From positions 123,016 to 187,015 of the forward strand of contig NZ_NTFY01000014.1 in NCBI RefSeq assembly GCF_002289565.1: DNA of 64,000 nucleotides, read 5' to 3'. The stretch is from Rhodopirellula sp. SM50 (GTDB lineage: Bacteria; Planctomycetota; Planctomycetia; Pirellulales; Pirellulaceae). How positions within the stretch are numbered: the stretch's first letter is position 1; every line of letters starts with the position of its first letter. The notes under the pieces are model-generated. The model worked only from the letters and a program-made list of their open reading frames with translations, did no database searches and was not told the DNA's origin. Shown here piece by piece: positions 36,701 through 45,956 of this stretch. The position numbers and the translations under genes are program-made.

Positions 36701-39700
36701 CGCATCGCCTCCGGTCGACAGTTTGCGGAGCGGCGGGCCGTTTTGAAGCGCCAATTGCAACGCCCGCATCGAGGTGTCGATCTCACCGGCCTTGGCAGCG
36801 TCCTTGGCGACCTGCAAACACTGGTCGACCGAAGCTTGCGACAGCGGCGCATTGGGTTGGGACTGGGCGGTGATCAAATCCAAGATTCGGGAAATGGACT
36901 GCGACGCGTCTCCGCTGATTTCCGCCAGCGCCAACGCGATCGACGAGTCGTTGGCGGATTCGGCCACCTTGCTGATGTAGCCGACCAATCGCGCGCCGAT
37001 CTCTTGGTCGGTGTTGTTCTCCGATCGACTGGCCGCCCGCGCGACCGGATACAGATCAAACAGTGCGGTCGCCTTGACGCGGTCGATGGCCTGACTGTTC
37101 TCGTCGGTGAGTGCCGACTCGGCCGGCAAACGTTCGAACAACGTCTCGGCAAGCGAAGTCGTGGAATCGTCGCCCAGGTAACAGGCCGTCATCAACTGCA
37201 GCGCCGCCAATTGCCACGAATCGCTGTGAAGCTCGGCCAGCTTGCCCAACCTGTCGGCAAACGCCCTGACGGTGTCTCGTGCTTCGTCGTCCGCAATTGC
37301 GACGCGGATCGCAAGCCCTAAACTGGACGGAGCGTCCGAGCTCAGGATCGTATCGGCCGACGCTTCCATCAACTCGACCGGACTGGATTCCACATCCTTC
37401 TCCCAAGCCTCAAGCTGGCGGGTCAGATGCTTCGCAGCGACCTCCGGGGTAATTTTTTCCGCCGCCGTGTCCGCTCCGTTGCGAAACGCTTCCTTCGAAT
37501 TGCGACTGCCGCCCCAACGCCTCGCACTTTCAAAACGTTCCGGCTTGGATAATCCCGCGTGATAAATGATCAAAGCATCGACGGGTGAGTTGCACGCGAG
37601 CAATTGTTCGGCCACCCACTGATCCAACTGCAATTGCTGATAGTCGCCGTATCCCGGGTTGTACTGATTCTGGCTCGAGAAATCGGTGACGCGATAAAGC
37701 TCCAGCAACAGCGTGCGGGCCTCGTCGAAACGTTCGGCCTTTTTGTAGGTTTCGATCAAGCGATGATCCAGCGTGTACTGCGGGCTGCTACTCGAAGAGG
37801 TACTGGATCGCTTGGCCTCCTGATAGAGATCGATCAAGAAATCAGCAGGCACCCCATCGACGTTTTCCAGCACCTGCCCGGCTTGCCACAACAGTCCGGA
37901 ACAGACCGTCGGCGTCTTGGGTGGGTCGTCCGGCTCGCGCTCGATGCAAGTCCGCATCGACGCCAGACTGTCCGCCACCTTCTCCGCTTTGCTCGTGTCG
38001 ACCAGTGCCAACAGGAACGTCGCACCCAGCTTGTACGACTCCAACTCTTTCGCGATCTCTGCAGACTCACGGAACCTTTGATTGGCGTCCGCATCGGTTT
38101 GAATCATCGTCAACGTGTCCGCGAGCGGTCCGATCGCATACCCTCCGCTGCTGCGACTGTTCACATTCCACAACTGTGAATTGGCTGAAAAAGCGTCGTT
38201 GCTGCAGACGGCATCCAGAATCGCCTCGCGGTATTCCGGAATCTGTTTGCGCTGGTCCTCCGGCAGATTGCGGACGATGTTGTAGACCTGTGTCTGGGCG
38301 GCGGGTGATTTCAATAGGTGCGCGATGAAATTCCGTTTGGCATCACTCAGCGTGCTCCGCGATCCCAATCGGGCCAGTTCGTCCATCCGGTACGTCGGGA
38401 TACTTTCCACCGGGATCTTGATCAGCCGACGATACATTTCGTCGATCGTCTCTTCACCCGCAGACCGCGCGGCATTGCTCATCTTGTAGTAATCGTTGTT
38501 GAACCGACTGGGATCTTTCTCGAAGGCATCCAAGTACAACTTGACGGCATCGGCGTTTCGTTTCGCTTTGACCATCGCATCGGCGCGGGCGATCATTTGC
38601 GCGGCGTTGACGGGCAGGTCGTCGGACAGGTCTTCCCAAACCTGGTTGGCTTCGTCACCGCGACCCGCGGCGACATACAGTTCAGCCAGTTCCTGTTTGG
38701 GACGAATCGCCTTGGGCGATGATTCGACGCGCCGTTTGGCACGCTCAATCAGTGGCTCCAGCCGGCCGGCCGACTGGAGAATCGAGACGACTTGTTGCTG
38801 ATAATACGACTGATTACTGCGTTGTGACCGGCCGGATGAAAGTCGTCGCATCAGCGAATAGGCGACCTCAGCCGCGGCCTCTTTGTCCCCCGCGGAAAGA
38901 AACGCGCGTGCAATCTGCAGCTCGGTGTTCTCGTCCCGGACGCGGCCGCTACGGGTCCGCGCCAGCATCGCGTTGGCTTGATCATTCAGCCCCAATCGTT
39001 TCAGCTGGTCGGCCAAGGCGAGTTGCATCTGCACGTCCAACCGCATGCCGAACAACCGCTCGGCGGCAACCTTGGCTCGCTCGGTGTCCCCGATCTCGGC
39101 CGCCAGATTCATCGCAGCCATCTCCTTGCGGACCAGCATGCGACTGTCCAGCGGGCTGAAGGAATCCAGCGTCTGGAGCGCCAAACGGGGTTGTTTCAGC
39201 TCGCTCGCCAAACGGGCGCGCTCAATTTGCAAGTCGACATCGCCGGGGAATTCGGTGCAAAGGTCGACCAGCTGTTCGTAACACTTCTCCGGACGCCCCG
39301 CCCACCAATGGGCATAGGCTGCAACAACGCGACGCGTCTTTCGTTCTTCCACCGGCGCGTCGCTGAGCGGAGTCTGCAGATGATCGATCAGGTCCTGCGA
39401 CAACGTTGGCGTCGCGGGCTGAGCACTAAGTGCTGCCGGCTCGGTTTGCTTGGAGGAAAAAGCCAGCACCTGTTGCGCAAGTGTGGAATCCAACAACCGG
39501 GGCGAGAGCGGGCCACGAATGCGGACCGACCGAAACCCGCCGCTTCCGGTCTGTGCGTAGGTATTGACGTAGCCATCGCCAAGGGTCGTCGAACGACTGG
39601 CCGCGTTGAGCGTCGACTTGGACCAACCCGCGATCACGGCATCGACCATCGACCGCTCGTGTCGTTCGCTAAACGCATTGGCCGCTGCGCCGCCGCCCAT

Positions 39701-42700
39701 CATGATTTGGGTGATGGGGCTGAATCCCTGAACCGGTGCTTTGGGCTTTTCGCGTCGCGCCGCCGGCAGTAATTGCTTGACCAACCCGTCGGCTCGCTCC
39801 GGTTTTCCCAACCGGAGGTAAAACTGGATCGCGCCGACGATTTCGTCGTAGCTGGCGTCCGCACCGGGAGGCTCGGGTGCGAATTGCGAGGCTTTTTCTT
39901 CCTGGCCGGCCAGATTAAATTCGTGACCGAGAATCGCTTGAAACATCATCTCCGCGGCGCCCGGAGGAGCCCCCATCAACGCCCCGGTGGACATTCCCGA
40001 CGCTTGCACGCGTTCGTTGATCGACGCGAGAATCTCAAGCTCCTTTTCGGTCAATGGCGTCATGTCGGGTTGTCGCTCGGCGGGCATCGCATCGGACATC
40101 ATCCGCTGAGAAAGGAATTGCAACAGCGGCGTCATCCCATAGTTGGGGTCGAGTTCCGCCAGCCGCCACATCATCTTCATCTGATTCTGCCGCAACGCGT
40201 CCGCTTTGGCTTTCGCCGCCGCGGAAAGGTTGGGCGGCGTCGGTCCGAACGGACTTGCAGCAGGCTGATTGCCGACCAGGGACATCACATTCATCAGCGC
40301 AAATTGTTCCCAGATCTCCATCGCATCGCTGACCGAGTCCCAGTCCTCGACGGAAAACTCCGAATCCAATTTTGCCTGCGCCGCATCAGACGCTTGATCG
40401 TCCGGCATACCGATCACTTCATTCATCAAAATCAACGATGCGGCGATCACACGGGCGTGCCCGAACGACGTGGCCTCGATCGTCACGCTAGGCGTGGAAG
40501 ACGAGTAGGAAGCGTTGGCGTATCGGCCGACGCGTAACATTTGGGCCAATTGGTACGACGACTGGCTCCAGTACATCGGGTTGGACTGATAACCGGGCGG
40601 CAACCCATTGCTGGACACGGTCGTCACCGTCTGCTTGCGTCGCGTCGGTGCCGGGGCATCCATCGGCACGTCGGCCGCACGAATCTGCTGGACCAACTGC
40701 ATCGCCCGCTCGCGGTTCGTATCAGCGTTCTCTCCGCTTCGGTCCATCAGCAACAACTGCGCAAGCGACAGTTTAATGTCCCACAAACTGTCGTCGGCTC
40801 GCAGGGCTTCTTCACAAATCGCCCGTGCCGTTTTGAGGTCACCACGTCGCGCCGCCGAACGCACCATGCCGCCCAGTCGCGAAGGATCCGACAAAAACGA
40901 CAATCGTTGCGAAAGTGCCTGGGCGACATCGATCGTGCCGGCTTCCAATTGATACTCCACCAGCTTGAATCGATTTTCCGGCGTGTTGGCCAGTTCGGTG
41001 ATTCGTTTTTGGTACTCCGCAGCCTGTTCCACCTCGTTGGCCGCGTCGGCCAGGCGCACCATGGTTTCCAACAATGCGACGTCACGCGGCTGGACGGCGA
41101 GCAACTGATCGATCGCACTGATCGCGGCACCGAAGTCCTGCACGGACTCGTGGGCAGCGGCGACCATCAAACTGGTTGTTCGGGCGTTGCCGTCTTTGCG
41201 ATTGATCTCTTCGATGCGACCGAGCAACGTCTGCAGGTCTGTCTTGCGATCGTATAAGGGTGCGAGAGCTCGGATCACGTTGATCTTGTCATCGAGCTTG
41301 ACTTCATAGTTCAACGCCTGCCAATACAATTCGATCGCTTCGTCGGTGCGGTATTGTTCGGCGAAATGGCTCGCCAACATCCGTCGCGGAGAGTTGTCGC
41401 GGGGTGCGACCGTCATCGCCCGACGCAGCGCGGCGATCGCCTCTTCGTCGCGATTGACGCCAAACGCAGTTCGCGCATAGAACTGATACGATTCGGGGCT
41501 GGCCGGATTGGCGTCAATGACGGCTTCGCAAGTCTCGATCGCTTGATCGGTCTGTCCCAGTCGCACTTGCAGACCGGCAACGCGTTGCAAGTAATTGGTA
41601 CGGAACCGGCTATCCGCCGTGGCGAGTTGTTCGAACAGTTCGGCGGCGTCACTCAATCGGTTCTGACGCTCGGCAAGGTCTGCCGCAACCAGCAACACGT
41701 CGGTGTTGTCCGGTTCCATTTTCAGCGCGTGTTGAATCGAGCGTTCCGCATTGACCAGATCGCCGGCCGCACTGTGCATCAACGCCAACGTTCGAAGCGA
41801 GTCGGCGGTCTCAGGTCCGGCTTTGACCTGTCGAATCTGTTGCTCCAACGTCCCCGATGCTTGATAGACCGAGATCCGGTCTTTGAGCAACTGCTCTTGT
41901 TCATCCGGCGTTTCCGCGATGGTCGCCGCCGCGTCCAAACGTTTCAGTGCGTTTTCGTATTGCTTGGCCTCGGTCAACTTCGACGCGTAACGCAACTCTT
42001 GCGCGAACGTCAGATCGTATTGAGCAGCCTCGTTCCATGTGTCGAGCGCCAAACCCGGCAACTTGAACGCCCCAAACACTTCGGCCAATCGGACCAACGA
42101 TTCACGACCGCGGCGATCCCCCTCGGCGATTGACTGCCAAACCTCGACGGCGTCGTCCTTGCGATCGAGCGAATGCAAGTACTCGCCCAAGTATTCCCGA
42201 TACTGGGGCGAGCCGGGATCCAGATCGATCGACTTGCGATACAACTTGATCGCGTCTTCGCTTCGATCGATACCGCGCATCAAGTCGGCGACTTGCGAGA
42301 GCGTCACGGCGTCGTCGCTGCGGGTGTCTGCCAGCCGCGACCAGACGTCCGCCGCTGCGTCGCGCCGTTGCTCCAACGGCGTCTCTGTGTCCTCCAACAA
42401 CACCTGTCCCCACCGCACCAAGTGATCGGGATTTTCCGCGTCGCGCTTGGCAAGCTCACCGAATTGTTTGGCTGCTTCGGCGACGTTGTTTTGATTGATC
42501 AACACATCGATCAACGTCGATCGCGCTTCGGTATCATCCGGTGCACGAGCGACGACAGCGTCCAACAGCGTCTTGGCTTCCGACAACCGCCCGGCGGTGA
42601 TCAGGATCCGGGCCAAACGTGTTTGCAGCGAAAGATCATCAGGCCGATCGGCAAGTTGTTGTTTGTAGTAGTCCGCCAAAGCGTCGTAGTCACCCGACTT

Positions 42701-43573
42701 CAGAAAACCGGCTTCGATCCGGTTGCGAACGTCCGTGTGTAGCCAGCTGCCAGGGTTCAACCGTGCCAGAATCTTTTCGAGCAACTCGGTCGCCTCGTCG
42801 GCGTTTCCCATCCTGCGTCGCATTTCGGCCGCTTGGACGGCCATCGCAATTTTCTCATCGGGTTGTTTTGAACTCTTCGCGAGCTGTTCGTAACGCCGCA
42901 AGGCTTCGTCGTAATTCCCTTCTTCGGCAAGCGTCCGCGCGATCTGGCCGCCGACCCGCGTGTCACCGGGAAACAATTCTTCCAGCCGAGTCCAGACGGC
43001 GAGTGACTTCTCCCGCTGACCGGCGCGGCTGTAAATCCTCCCCAATTGCGTGAACATCGGCAGCGCTTCGACGCGCGACGGCCCGCGATCGAGCGCCCGT
43101 TCCATCGCGGCGGCCGCCTGCTCGGTCTGTCCAACCGCCAAGTAGGCGCGACCGAGATAAAAACTGCATGCGGCATCGTCGGGCAACTTTGATTCCGCTG
43201 CCGTCAGAATCTGTGCCGCCTCCGCCGCACGCCCACGCTGTAACTGCACCAATCCCCAAACCATCTGACGTTCCCCCGCGTCGTCGGCCCGAGGATCAGA
43301 GAGTTGTTCCTCCAGTTCGTCCAGCGAGTCGTTTTGGACGTGGTATCCATACACGCGATCGAGCGCGACACCGAGGCGCGGCCGACGCAGCAAGACCTGA
43401 AGGTAACGATCCGCAGCGACTCGCTCGCGATTGGAAAGTTCTTCCGAGTCCTGAGCGCCGAGCGACAGCGGAATCAACATCGAAAGCAGACTGAGTAGCC
43501 CGACGGTGCGAACGAACGATGTGGTGGGCGCGCAGTGGGACAATGGACGTGTCACGGGGATCCCCAAAAACAA
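33791..43573 (-). CDS. Giant secreted TPR protein with C-terminal lectin-like region
   Basis: 3260 residues, one of the largest proteins expected in the genome. The start is uncertain: TTG at 43573 or GTG at 43555; both lead into a signal peptide (VRTVGLLSLLSMLIPLSLGA). From ~50 to ~1000 there are many TPR-type units (ACSFYLGRAYLAVGQTEQAA, NYDEALRRYEQLAKS). Further helical repeats, with Ser/Pro-rich breaks, continue to ~2850. From ~2875 two beta-rich, laminin-G-like segments follow (GSFTFSAEIQDGGWGEADVA, SIEIEFYWKTGETEFSPTIG); this architecture recalls planctomycete DUF1583-type proteins, though I cannot run the profile. No catalytic motif is seen. It may be a surface scaffold. Codon usage matches its neighbours. 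Confidence 0.88.
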   Translation of the reverse strand: MFLGIPVTRPLSHCAPTTSFVRTVGLLSLLSMLIPLSLGAQDSEELSNRERVAADRYLQVLLRRPRLGVALDRVYGYHVQNDSLDELEEQLSDPRADDAGERQMVWGLVQLQRGRAAEAAQILTAAESKLPDDAACSFYLGRAYLAVGQTEQAAAAMERALDRGPSRVEALPMFTQLGRIYSRAGQREKSLAVWTRLEELFPGDTRVGGQIARTLAEEGNYDEALRRYEQLAKSSKQPDEKIAMAVQAAEMRRRMGNADEATELLEKILARLNPGSWLHTDVRNRIEAGFLKSGDYDALADYYKQQLADRPDDLSLQTRLARILITAGRLSEAKTLLDAVVARAPDDTEARSTLIDVLINQNNVAEAAKQFGELAKRDAENPDHLVRWGQVLLEDTETPLEQRRDAAADVWSRLADTRSDDAVTLSQVADLMRGIDRSEDAIKLYRKSIDLDPGSPQYREYLGEYLHSLDRKDDAVEVWQSIAEGDRRGRESLVRLAEVFGAFKLPGLALDTWNEAAQYDLTFAQELRYASKLTEAKQYENALKRLDAAATIAETPDEQEQLLKDRISVYQASGTLEQQIRQVKAGPETADSLRTLALMHSAAGDLVNAERSIQHALKMEPDNTDVLLVAADLAERQNRLSDAAELFEQLATADSRFRTNYLQRVAGLQVRLGQTDQAIETCEAVIDANPASPESYQFYARTAFGVNRDEEAIAALRRAMTVAPRDNSPRRMLASHFAEQYRTDEAIELYWQALNYEVKLDDKINVIRALAPLYDRKTDLQTLLGRIEEINRKDGNARTTSLMVAAAHESVQDFGAAISAIDQLLAVQPRDVALLETMVRLADAANEVEQAAEYQKRITELANTPENRFKLVEYQLEAGTIDVAQALSQRLSFLSDPSRLGGMVRSAARRGDLKTARAICEEALRADDSLWDIKLSLAQLLLMDRSGENADTNRERAMQLVQQIRAADVPMDAPAPTRRKQTVTTVSSNGLPPGYQSNPMYWSQSSYQLAQMLRVGRYANASYSSSTPSVTIEATSFGHARVIAASLILMNEVIGMPDDQASDAAQAKLDSEFSVEDWDSVSDAMEIWEQFALMNVMSLVGNQPAASPFGPTPPNLSAAAKAKADALRQNQMKMMWRLAELDPNYGMTPLLQFLSQRMMSDAMPAERQPDMTPLTEKELEILASINERVQASGMSTGALMGAPPGAAEMMFQAILGHEFNLAGQEEKASQFAPEPPGADASYDEIVGAIQFYLRLGKPERADGLVKQLLPAARREKPKAPVQGFSPITQIMMGGGAAANAFSERHERSMVDAVIAGWSKSTLNAASRSTTLGDGYVNTYAQTGSGGFRSVRIRGPLSPRLLDSTLAQQVLAFSSKQTEPAALSAQPATPTLSQDLIDHLQTPLSDAPVEERKTRRVVAAYAHWWAGRPEKCYEQLVDLCTEFPGDVDLQIERARLASELKQPRLALQTLDSFSPLDSRMLVRKEMAAMNLAAEIGDTERAKVAAERLFGMRLDVQMQLALADQLKRLGLNDQANAMLARTRSGRVRDENTELQIARAFLSAGDKEAAAEVAYSLMRRLSSGRSQRSNQSYYQQQVVSILQSAGRLEPLIERAKRRVESSPKAIRPKQELAELYVAAGRGDEANQVWEDLSDDLPVNAAQMIARADAMVKAKRNADAVKLYLDAFEKDPSRFNNDYYKMSNAARSAGEETIDEMYRRLIKIPVESIPTYRMDELARLGSRSTLSDAKRNFIAHLLKSPAAQTQVYNIVRNLPEDQRKQIPEYREAILDAVCSNDAFSANSQLWNVNSRSSGGYAIGPLADTLTMIQTDADANQRFRESAEIAKELESYKLGATFLLALVDTSKAEKVADSLASMRTCIEREPDDPPKTPTVCSGLLWQAGQVLENVDGVPADFLIDLYQEAKRSSTSSSSSPQYTLDHRLIETYKKAERFDEARTLLLELYRVTDFSSQNQYNPGYGDYQQLQLDQWVAEQLLACNSPVDALIIYHAGLSKPERFESARRWGGSRNSKEAFRNGADTAAEKITPEVAAKHLTRQLEAWEKDVESSPVELMEASADTILSSDAPSSLGLAIRVAIADDEARDTVRAFADRLGKLAELHSDSWQLAALQLMTACYLGDDSTTSLAETLFERLPAESALTDENSQAIDRVKATALFDLYPVARAASRSENNTDQEIGARLVGYISKVAESANDSSIALALAEISGDASQSISRILDLITAQSQPNAPLSQASVDQCLQVAKDAAKAGEIDTSMRALQLALQNGPPLRKLSTGGDAFAITSSRNTSAYSSREQQTEMDVLADKVAAVTDALSQAMGVPFEFKLSSYQSDHDRQIDRQAMSRVTDAYLEIFAPANRPGTVFDYSQKIATSSYDRIRSDDDIVVSSASMVLATAAAASGRADEVAATLEKRLASADQNVELSIALVQLAFAAGHMERLAASLDRMIQSTDKDLPPLGQRPAGTGPLTSITSQMASESQKKSEVVNRVMHAIWPIVASDLIRDLKTKGDANLADVTKNVAELLRRTESLIGSDSYTANRHREIRRRLALRYVAIAKASGDLQVIDDYIQSELDTIETQPYPSGVDLQDYKRRALERLTVSMIDDGLTDQMDPVFRQAITEYISTQRNYSNRFEPHVCLAISQLPTAKQIELLQKLTFGREGDSPIAYFDALVSYEIPPPLVRRQHPMLDAVINLPTSTEDYPVVNSLVMLIDSAVAAGQTESVMEHIQRNRRTVGDEADMAAALLKLAAAKSNGDETAAVLKEIEPTLRAVGDRLAQHLPKQNDKSIRFPALEAHLIVRACEAGLPVAIAEPMIRNVKVYAIRGQRNFMVSAVARATAKMGVGRAAGATPDSPLEHFDVVPISARYRGDNVLLPPLYAVGPDGWVSGTSGYEQSHLMFKYPLSGSFTFSAEIQDGGWGEADVAYGGVIYQGNGWQQTAKILGMGNRGQVEFKVGSIQQGKPNVESVSVSADRVEALCNGEPYVTDTVTGSYPFVSIHHHKYRTTHFRDVRFSGSPTIPDEVNLIDPTMRGWGVLTRGKSIPKMLLPIGPKQNEASILKFREKMEADLAKGPLADGWSVREGQLHYNGKPAESSSRASESASHIEYLRPIQDGESIEIEFYWKTGETEFSPTIGRTVMRLGQEGATPDWIIANGDLASVGFINVAKVDPPYSAIAPDNVPKHEAWNRLVMSREGDQLALTLNDQPLTTIPVRGHERPGIYRHEKCDVTVRKIRLTGDWPDEVPAELMAR

Positions 43574-43726
43574 GAGCAGCAGACGAATGGGAATCAGTAT
43601 GAAGCCCCCCGGGCGCGGTCCGCAAGCGTTTTCGCGGCCGGGAAAGCCAAATCGGCAAAATTCCAGATGCCCTGTCTAGATTGATACTGCCCCTGAATCC
43701 TGGCGCGCCCTGACCCCGGCGCGCCA

Positions 43727-44449
43727 CTACCGCGCCATCGTCCGCAACATCGGCAAGAGATCTTTGTACAGATCATCGTGCGGATGATGTCCACACGAGT
43801 CTGAACGCAATACGAAATCACGGTCGATCAACTGGAACCCTGGAATCATTTCATAGGTTTGCCGACTGAGCATCGAGGGATCGCCGCGGAGCACAATTTG
43901 ATTCGCATCGCGATCCATGTGGAAGTGTTCAGCCCAACCGGCGACCTCGGCCTGCGTCGGGGCGGACACGGAGTCCCCGTACAGCAAGACCTGAACGAAC
44001 ACAACCTCCTCGCTGCCGAGCGTGACACCTGCGTATTGGCGGGCGTAATGCTCGATGGACTCCAATCCCGACTGCACCGTGTGGTTACCAAACGCGCCGT
44101 GTTGTTTGCCGCCGGCAAAGGCCTGGCAACCCTGACAGGGGATCGCGGCGTATTCAACCACGATGATCTTGCCGGCGAAGTCCGACAGGTGAACCGTCTG
44201 GCCGGTCTGATCGGTCAGAATGAGATCGGGGAATTTGTCACCCCGAACCGGAGGCCACTCGCCGAGCACGACCGGATCGGCCGACCGTAAACCGACAGCG
44301 GATGTCAATTCGATCGGCAGATGATTCACCGCGCGGTCAATCAACGGTCGAGGCAAGTTGCCCGTCGCCTGCAACCCCGCCAGCGCGATCGGAATCAGCA
44401 GGACGGTGCCGACAACAATCGTCAGAATTGATTTGATCAAACGAACCAT
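43727..44449 (-). CDS. Membrane-anchored thioredoxin-fold protein
   Basis: 240 residues from ATG 44449; the frame upstream is repeat DNA. One N-terminal helix (LIKSILTIVVGTVLLIPIAL) anchors or exports it. The domain has the TlpA/AhpC-like entry FPDLILTDQTGQTVHLSDFAGKIIVVEYAA and a CxxC centre PCQGCQ near residue 103, followed by a long insert and a region with GDPSMLSRQTYEMIPGFQLIDRD. I infer a periplasmic or envelope thiol oxidoreductase or a redox-sensing protein. It is the first gene upstream of the giant TPR protein (154-base gap), possibly in one unit. Its upstream region is the REP array of the RAYT locus. Confidence 0.8.
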   Translation of the reverse strand: MVRLIKSILTIVVGTVLLIPIALAGLQATGNLPRPLIDRAVNHLPIELTSAVGLRSADPVVLGEWPPVRGDKFPDLILTDQTGQTVHLSDFAGKIIVVEYAAIPCQGCQAFAGGKQHGAFGNHTVQSGLESIEHYARQYAGVTLGSEEVVFVQVLLYGDSVSAPTQAEVAGWAEHFHMDRDANQIVLRGDPSMLSRQTYEMIPGFQLIDRDFVLRSDSCGHHPHDDLYKDLLPMLRTMAR

Positions 44450-44524
44450 CGATCGAGTTTTCCGTTCAAGCGGGTTTAAACGAAGCGTCACCAAACGTAC
44501 GTCACGGTTAAACCCACGCGCATG

Positions 44525-45310
44525 GGCAACGGCCATGCATTCCCATAGCCTCGCGCAACGCCCCACGAACCCGCGCGCGCGTTGGCCAACGGCCATGCAG
44601 ACCCGTAGCCTGGGGCAACGCCCCAGGAACGCGACGCGCGAGTGGACCGATTGGCCAACGGCCATGTATACCCATAGCCTGGGGCAACGCCCCAGGAACG
44701 CGACGCGCACGCGGACCCATTGGCCAACGGCCATGCACAACACCATCGGTCGACGACGCATTGTCCATGGCCGTTGGCCAAACCAAACCCGTCATGACCC
44801 GAGACCTAGGGCGTTGCCCTAGGCTACGGATGTCAACGGCCGTTGGCCGAAATGGTCCATGCGGACCCGCATCGACGGATGTTCACGGCCGTCGGACGCC
44901 CCGTCTGTCCAATCCCATACCAACGGCACGCGTTGGCCAACGGCCATGCAGACCCATAGCCTGGGGCAACGCCCCAGGAACGCGACGCGCGAGTGGACCG
45001 ATTGGCCAACGGCCATGCACAACACCATCGGTCGACGACGCATTGTCCATGGCCGTTGGCCTAACCAAACCCGTCATGACCCGAGACCTAGGGCGTTGCC
45101 CTAGGCTACGGATGTCAACGGCCGTTGGCCGAAATGGTCCGTGCGGCCCCGCATCGACGGAGGTTCACGGCCCTCGGACAAACCGTTCGTCCCAACCGGT
45201 GCCAACGGCACACGCATTGGCCAACGGTCATGCATACCCGTAGCCTTGGGCAACGCCCCAGGAACGCGACCACGAAAATACGGGTTGGCCAACGGCCATA
45301 CACATGGTTC
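44525..45310. repeat. REP/BIME array upstream of the RAYT gene
   Basis: At least eight hairpin units in both orientations. Forward form: TTGGCCAACGGCCATG then AGCCTGGGGCAACGCCCCAGG (8-bp stem, AAC loop). Inverted form: CATGGCCGTTGGCC and CCTAGGGCGTTGCCCTAGG. The ~160 bases from 44719 recur 282 bases later from 45001, and the ~80 bases around 44580-44660 recur near 44930-45010. Frames through it are artefacts of the repeat. Confidence 0.9.
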
Positions 45311-45370
45311 AATGACAGCACTCGAGAGGGCCCTCGAACCACCACCTTTTGTTCACTTAAGGAGGGACTC

Positions 45371-45823
45371 ATGCCCCAATCGCACGCTTGTCTGTATGCT
45401 CATCTGATCTTCAGCACCAAGGACCGGTACCCGTTTCTAGACACCTCCGTTCGAGACCGTGTGCACGCCTATTTGGCCGAAACGGTTCGCAATATGGGAT
45501 CGTCATTCTCGCTGGTCGGTGGAGTCGCCGATCATGTCCACCTCTTGTTCGAAAGGGGTCGCGTTCACGCGGCGAAGGACTTTAGCGAAGAAATCAAACG
45601 GGAATCTTCGAAGTTTATCAAAACGTTCGGCGGCAAACATTCGAAGTTCTATTGGCAACGCGGATACGGAATCTTCTCAGTTTCGCCACCCCATCGGTCC
45701 GCCGTCGAATCCTACATTCGCAATCAGGAGGAACATCACCGCGTCAAGACGTTCCAGGAAGAGTATCGCGATTTTTTACGGCGTTACGACATTCAATATG
45801 ACGAACGATACGTGTGGGATTGA
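45371..45823 (+). CDS. REP-associated tyrosine transposase (RAYT, IS200-like)
   Basis: 150 residues from ATG 45371, preceded by a strong AAGGAGG seven bases upstream. Belongs to the Y1 HUH superfamily (Transposase_17/IS200-like). The metal-binding HUH motif is GGVADHVHLLF, and the nucleophile is probably the Tyr in AVESYIRNQEEHH. Segments LIFSTKDRYPFLD and FYWQRGYGIFSVS are typical. RAYTs nick and move REP hairpins in trans. Here both flanks carry the matching REPs (44525-45310 and 45831-45950), the usual arrangement for an active or recently active RAYT. Cytoplasmic. No second subunit or cargo is present. Confidence 0.93.
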   Translation: MPQSHACLYAHLIFSTKDRYPFLDTSVRDRVHAYLAETVRNMGSSFSLVGGVADHVHLLFERGRVHAAKDFSEEIKRESSKFIKTFGGKHSKFYWQRGYGIFSVSPPHRSAVESYIRNQEEHHRVKTFQEEYRDFLRRYDIQYDERYVWD

Positions 45824-45830
45824 GGACAAT

Positions 45831-45950
45831 GATTGTCCATGGCCGTTGGGCAAACCAAACCCCGTGACCCAATACCTAGGGCGTTGCCCTAGGCTACGGA
45901 TGTCAACGGCCGTTGGCCGAATCGGTCCGGACGGACCCGCATCGACGACC
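45831..45950. repeat. REP pair downstream of the RAYT gene
   Basis: GATTGTCCATGGCCGTTGGG, CCTAGGGCGTTGCCCTAGG, then CAACGGCCGTTGGCCGAAT: the same unit as at 44761-44870, in the inverted orientation. It ends just before the stop of the minus-strand permease gene. Confidence 0.88.
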
Positions 45951-45956
45951 ACGTTC

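Noticed and set aside
44525..45310. Open frames of 60-344 codons through the REP array, including a long upstream extension of the thioredoxin-like gene
   Set aside because: Their translations are the same MAVGQ..RVAFLGRCPRL motif repeated by the REP units; no start signals, and the real gene starts at 44449.
44719..45950. Complete insertion sequence with cargo around the HUH transposase
   Set aside because: No terminal structure of IS200/IS605 type and no TnpB; the surrounding hairpins are REPs, so it is a domesticated RAYT.
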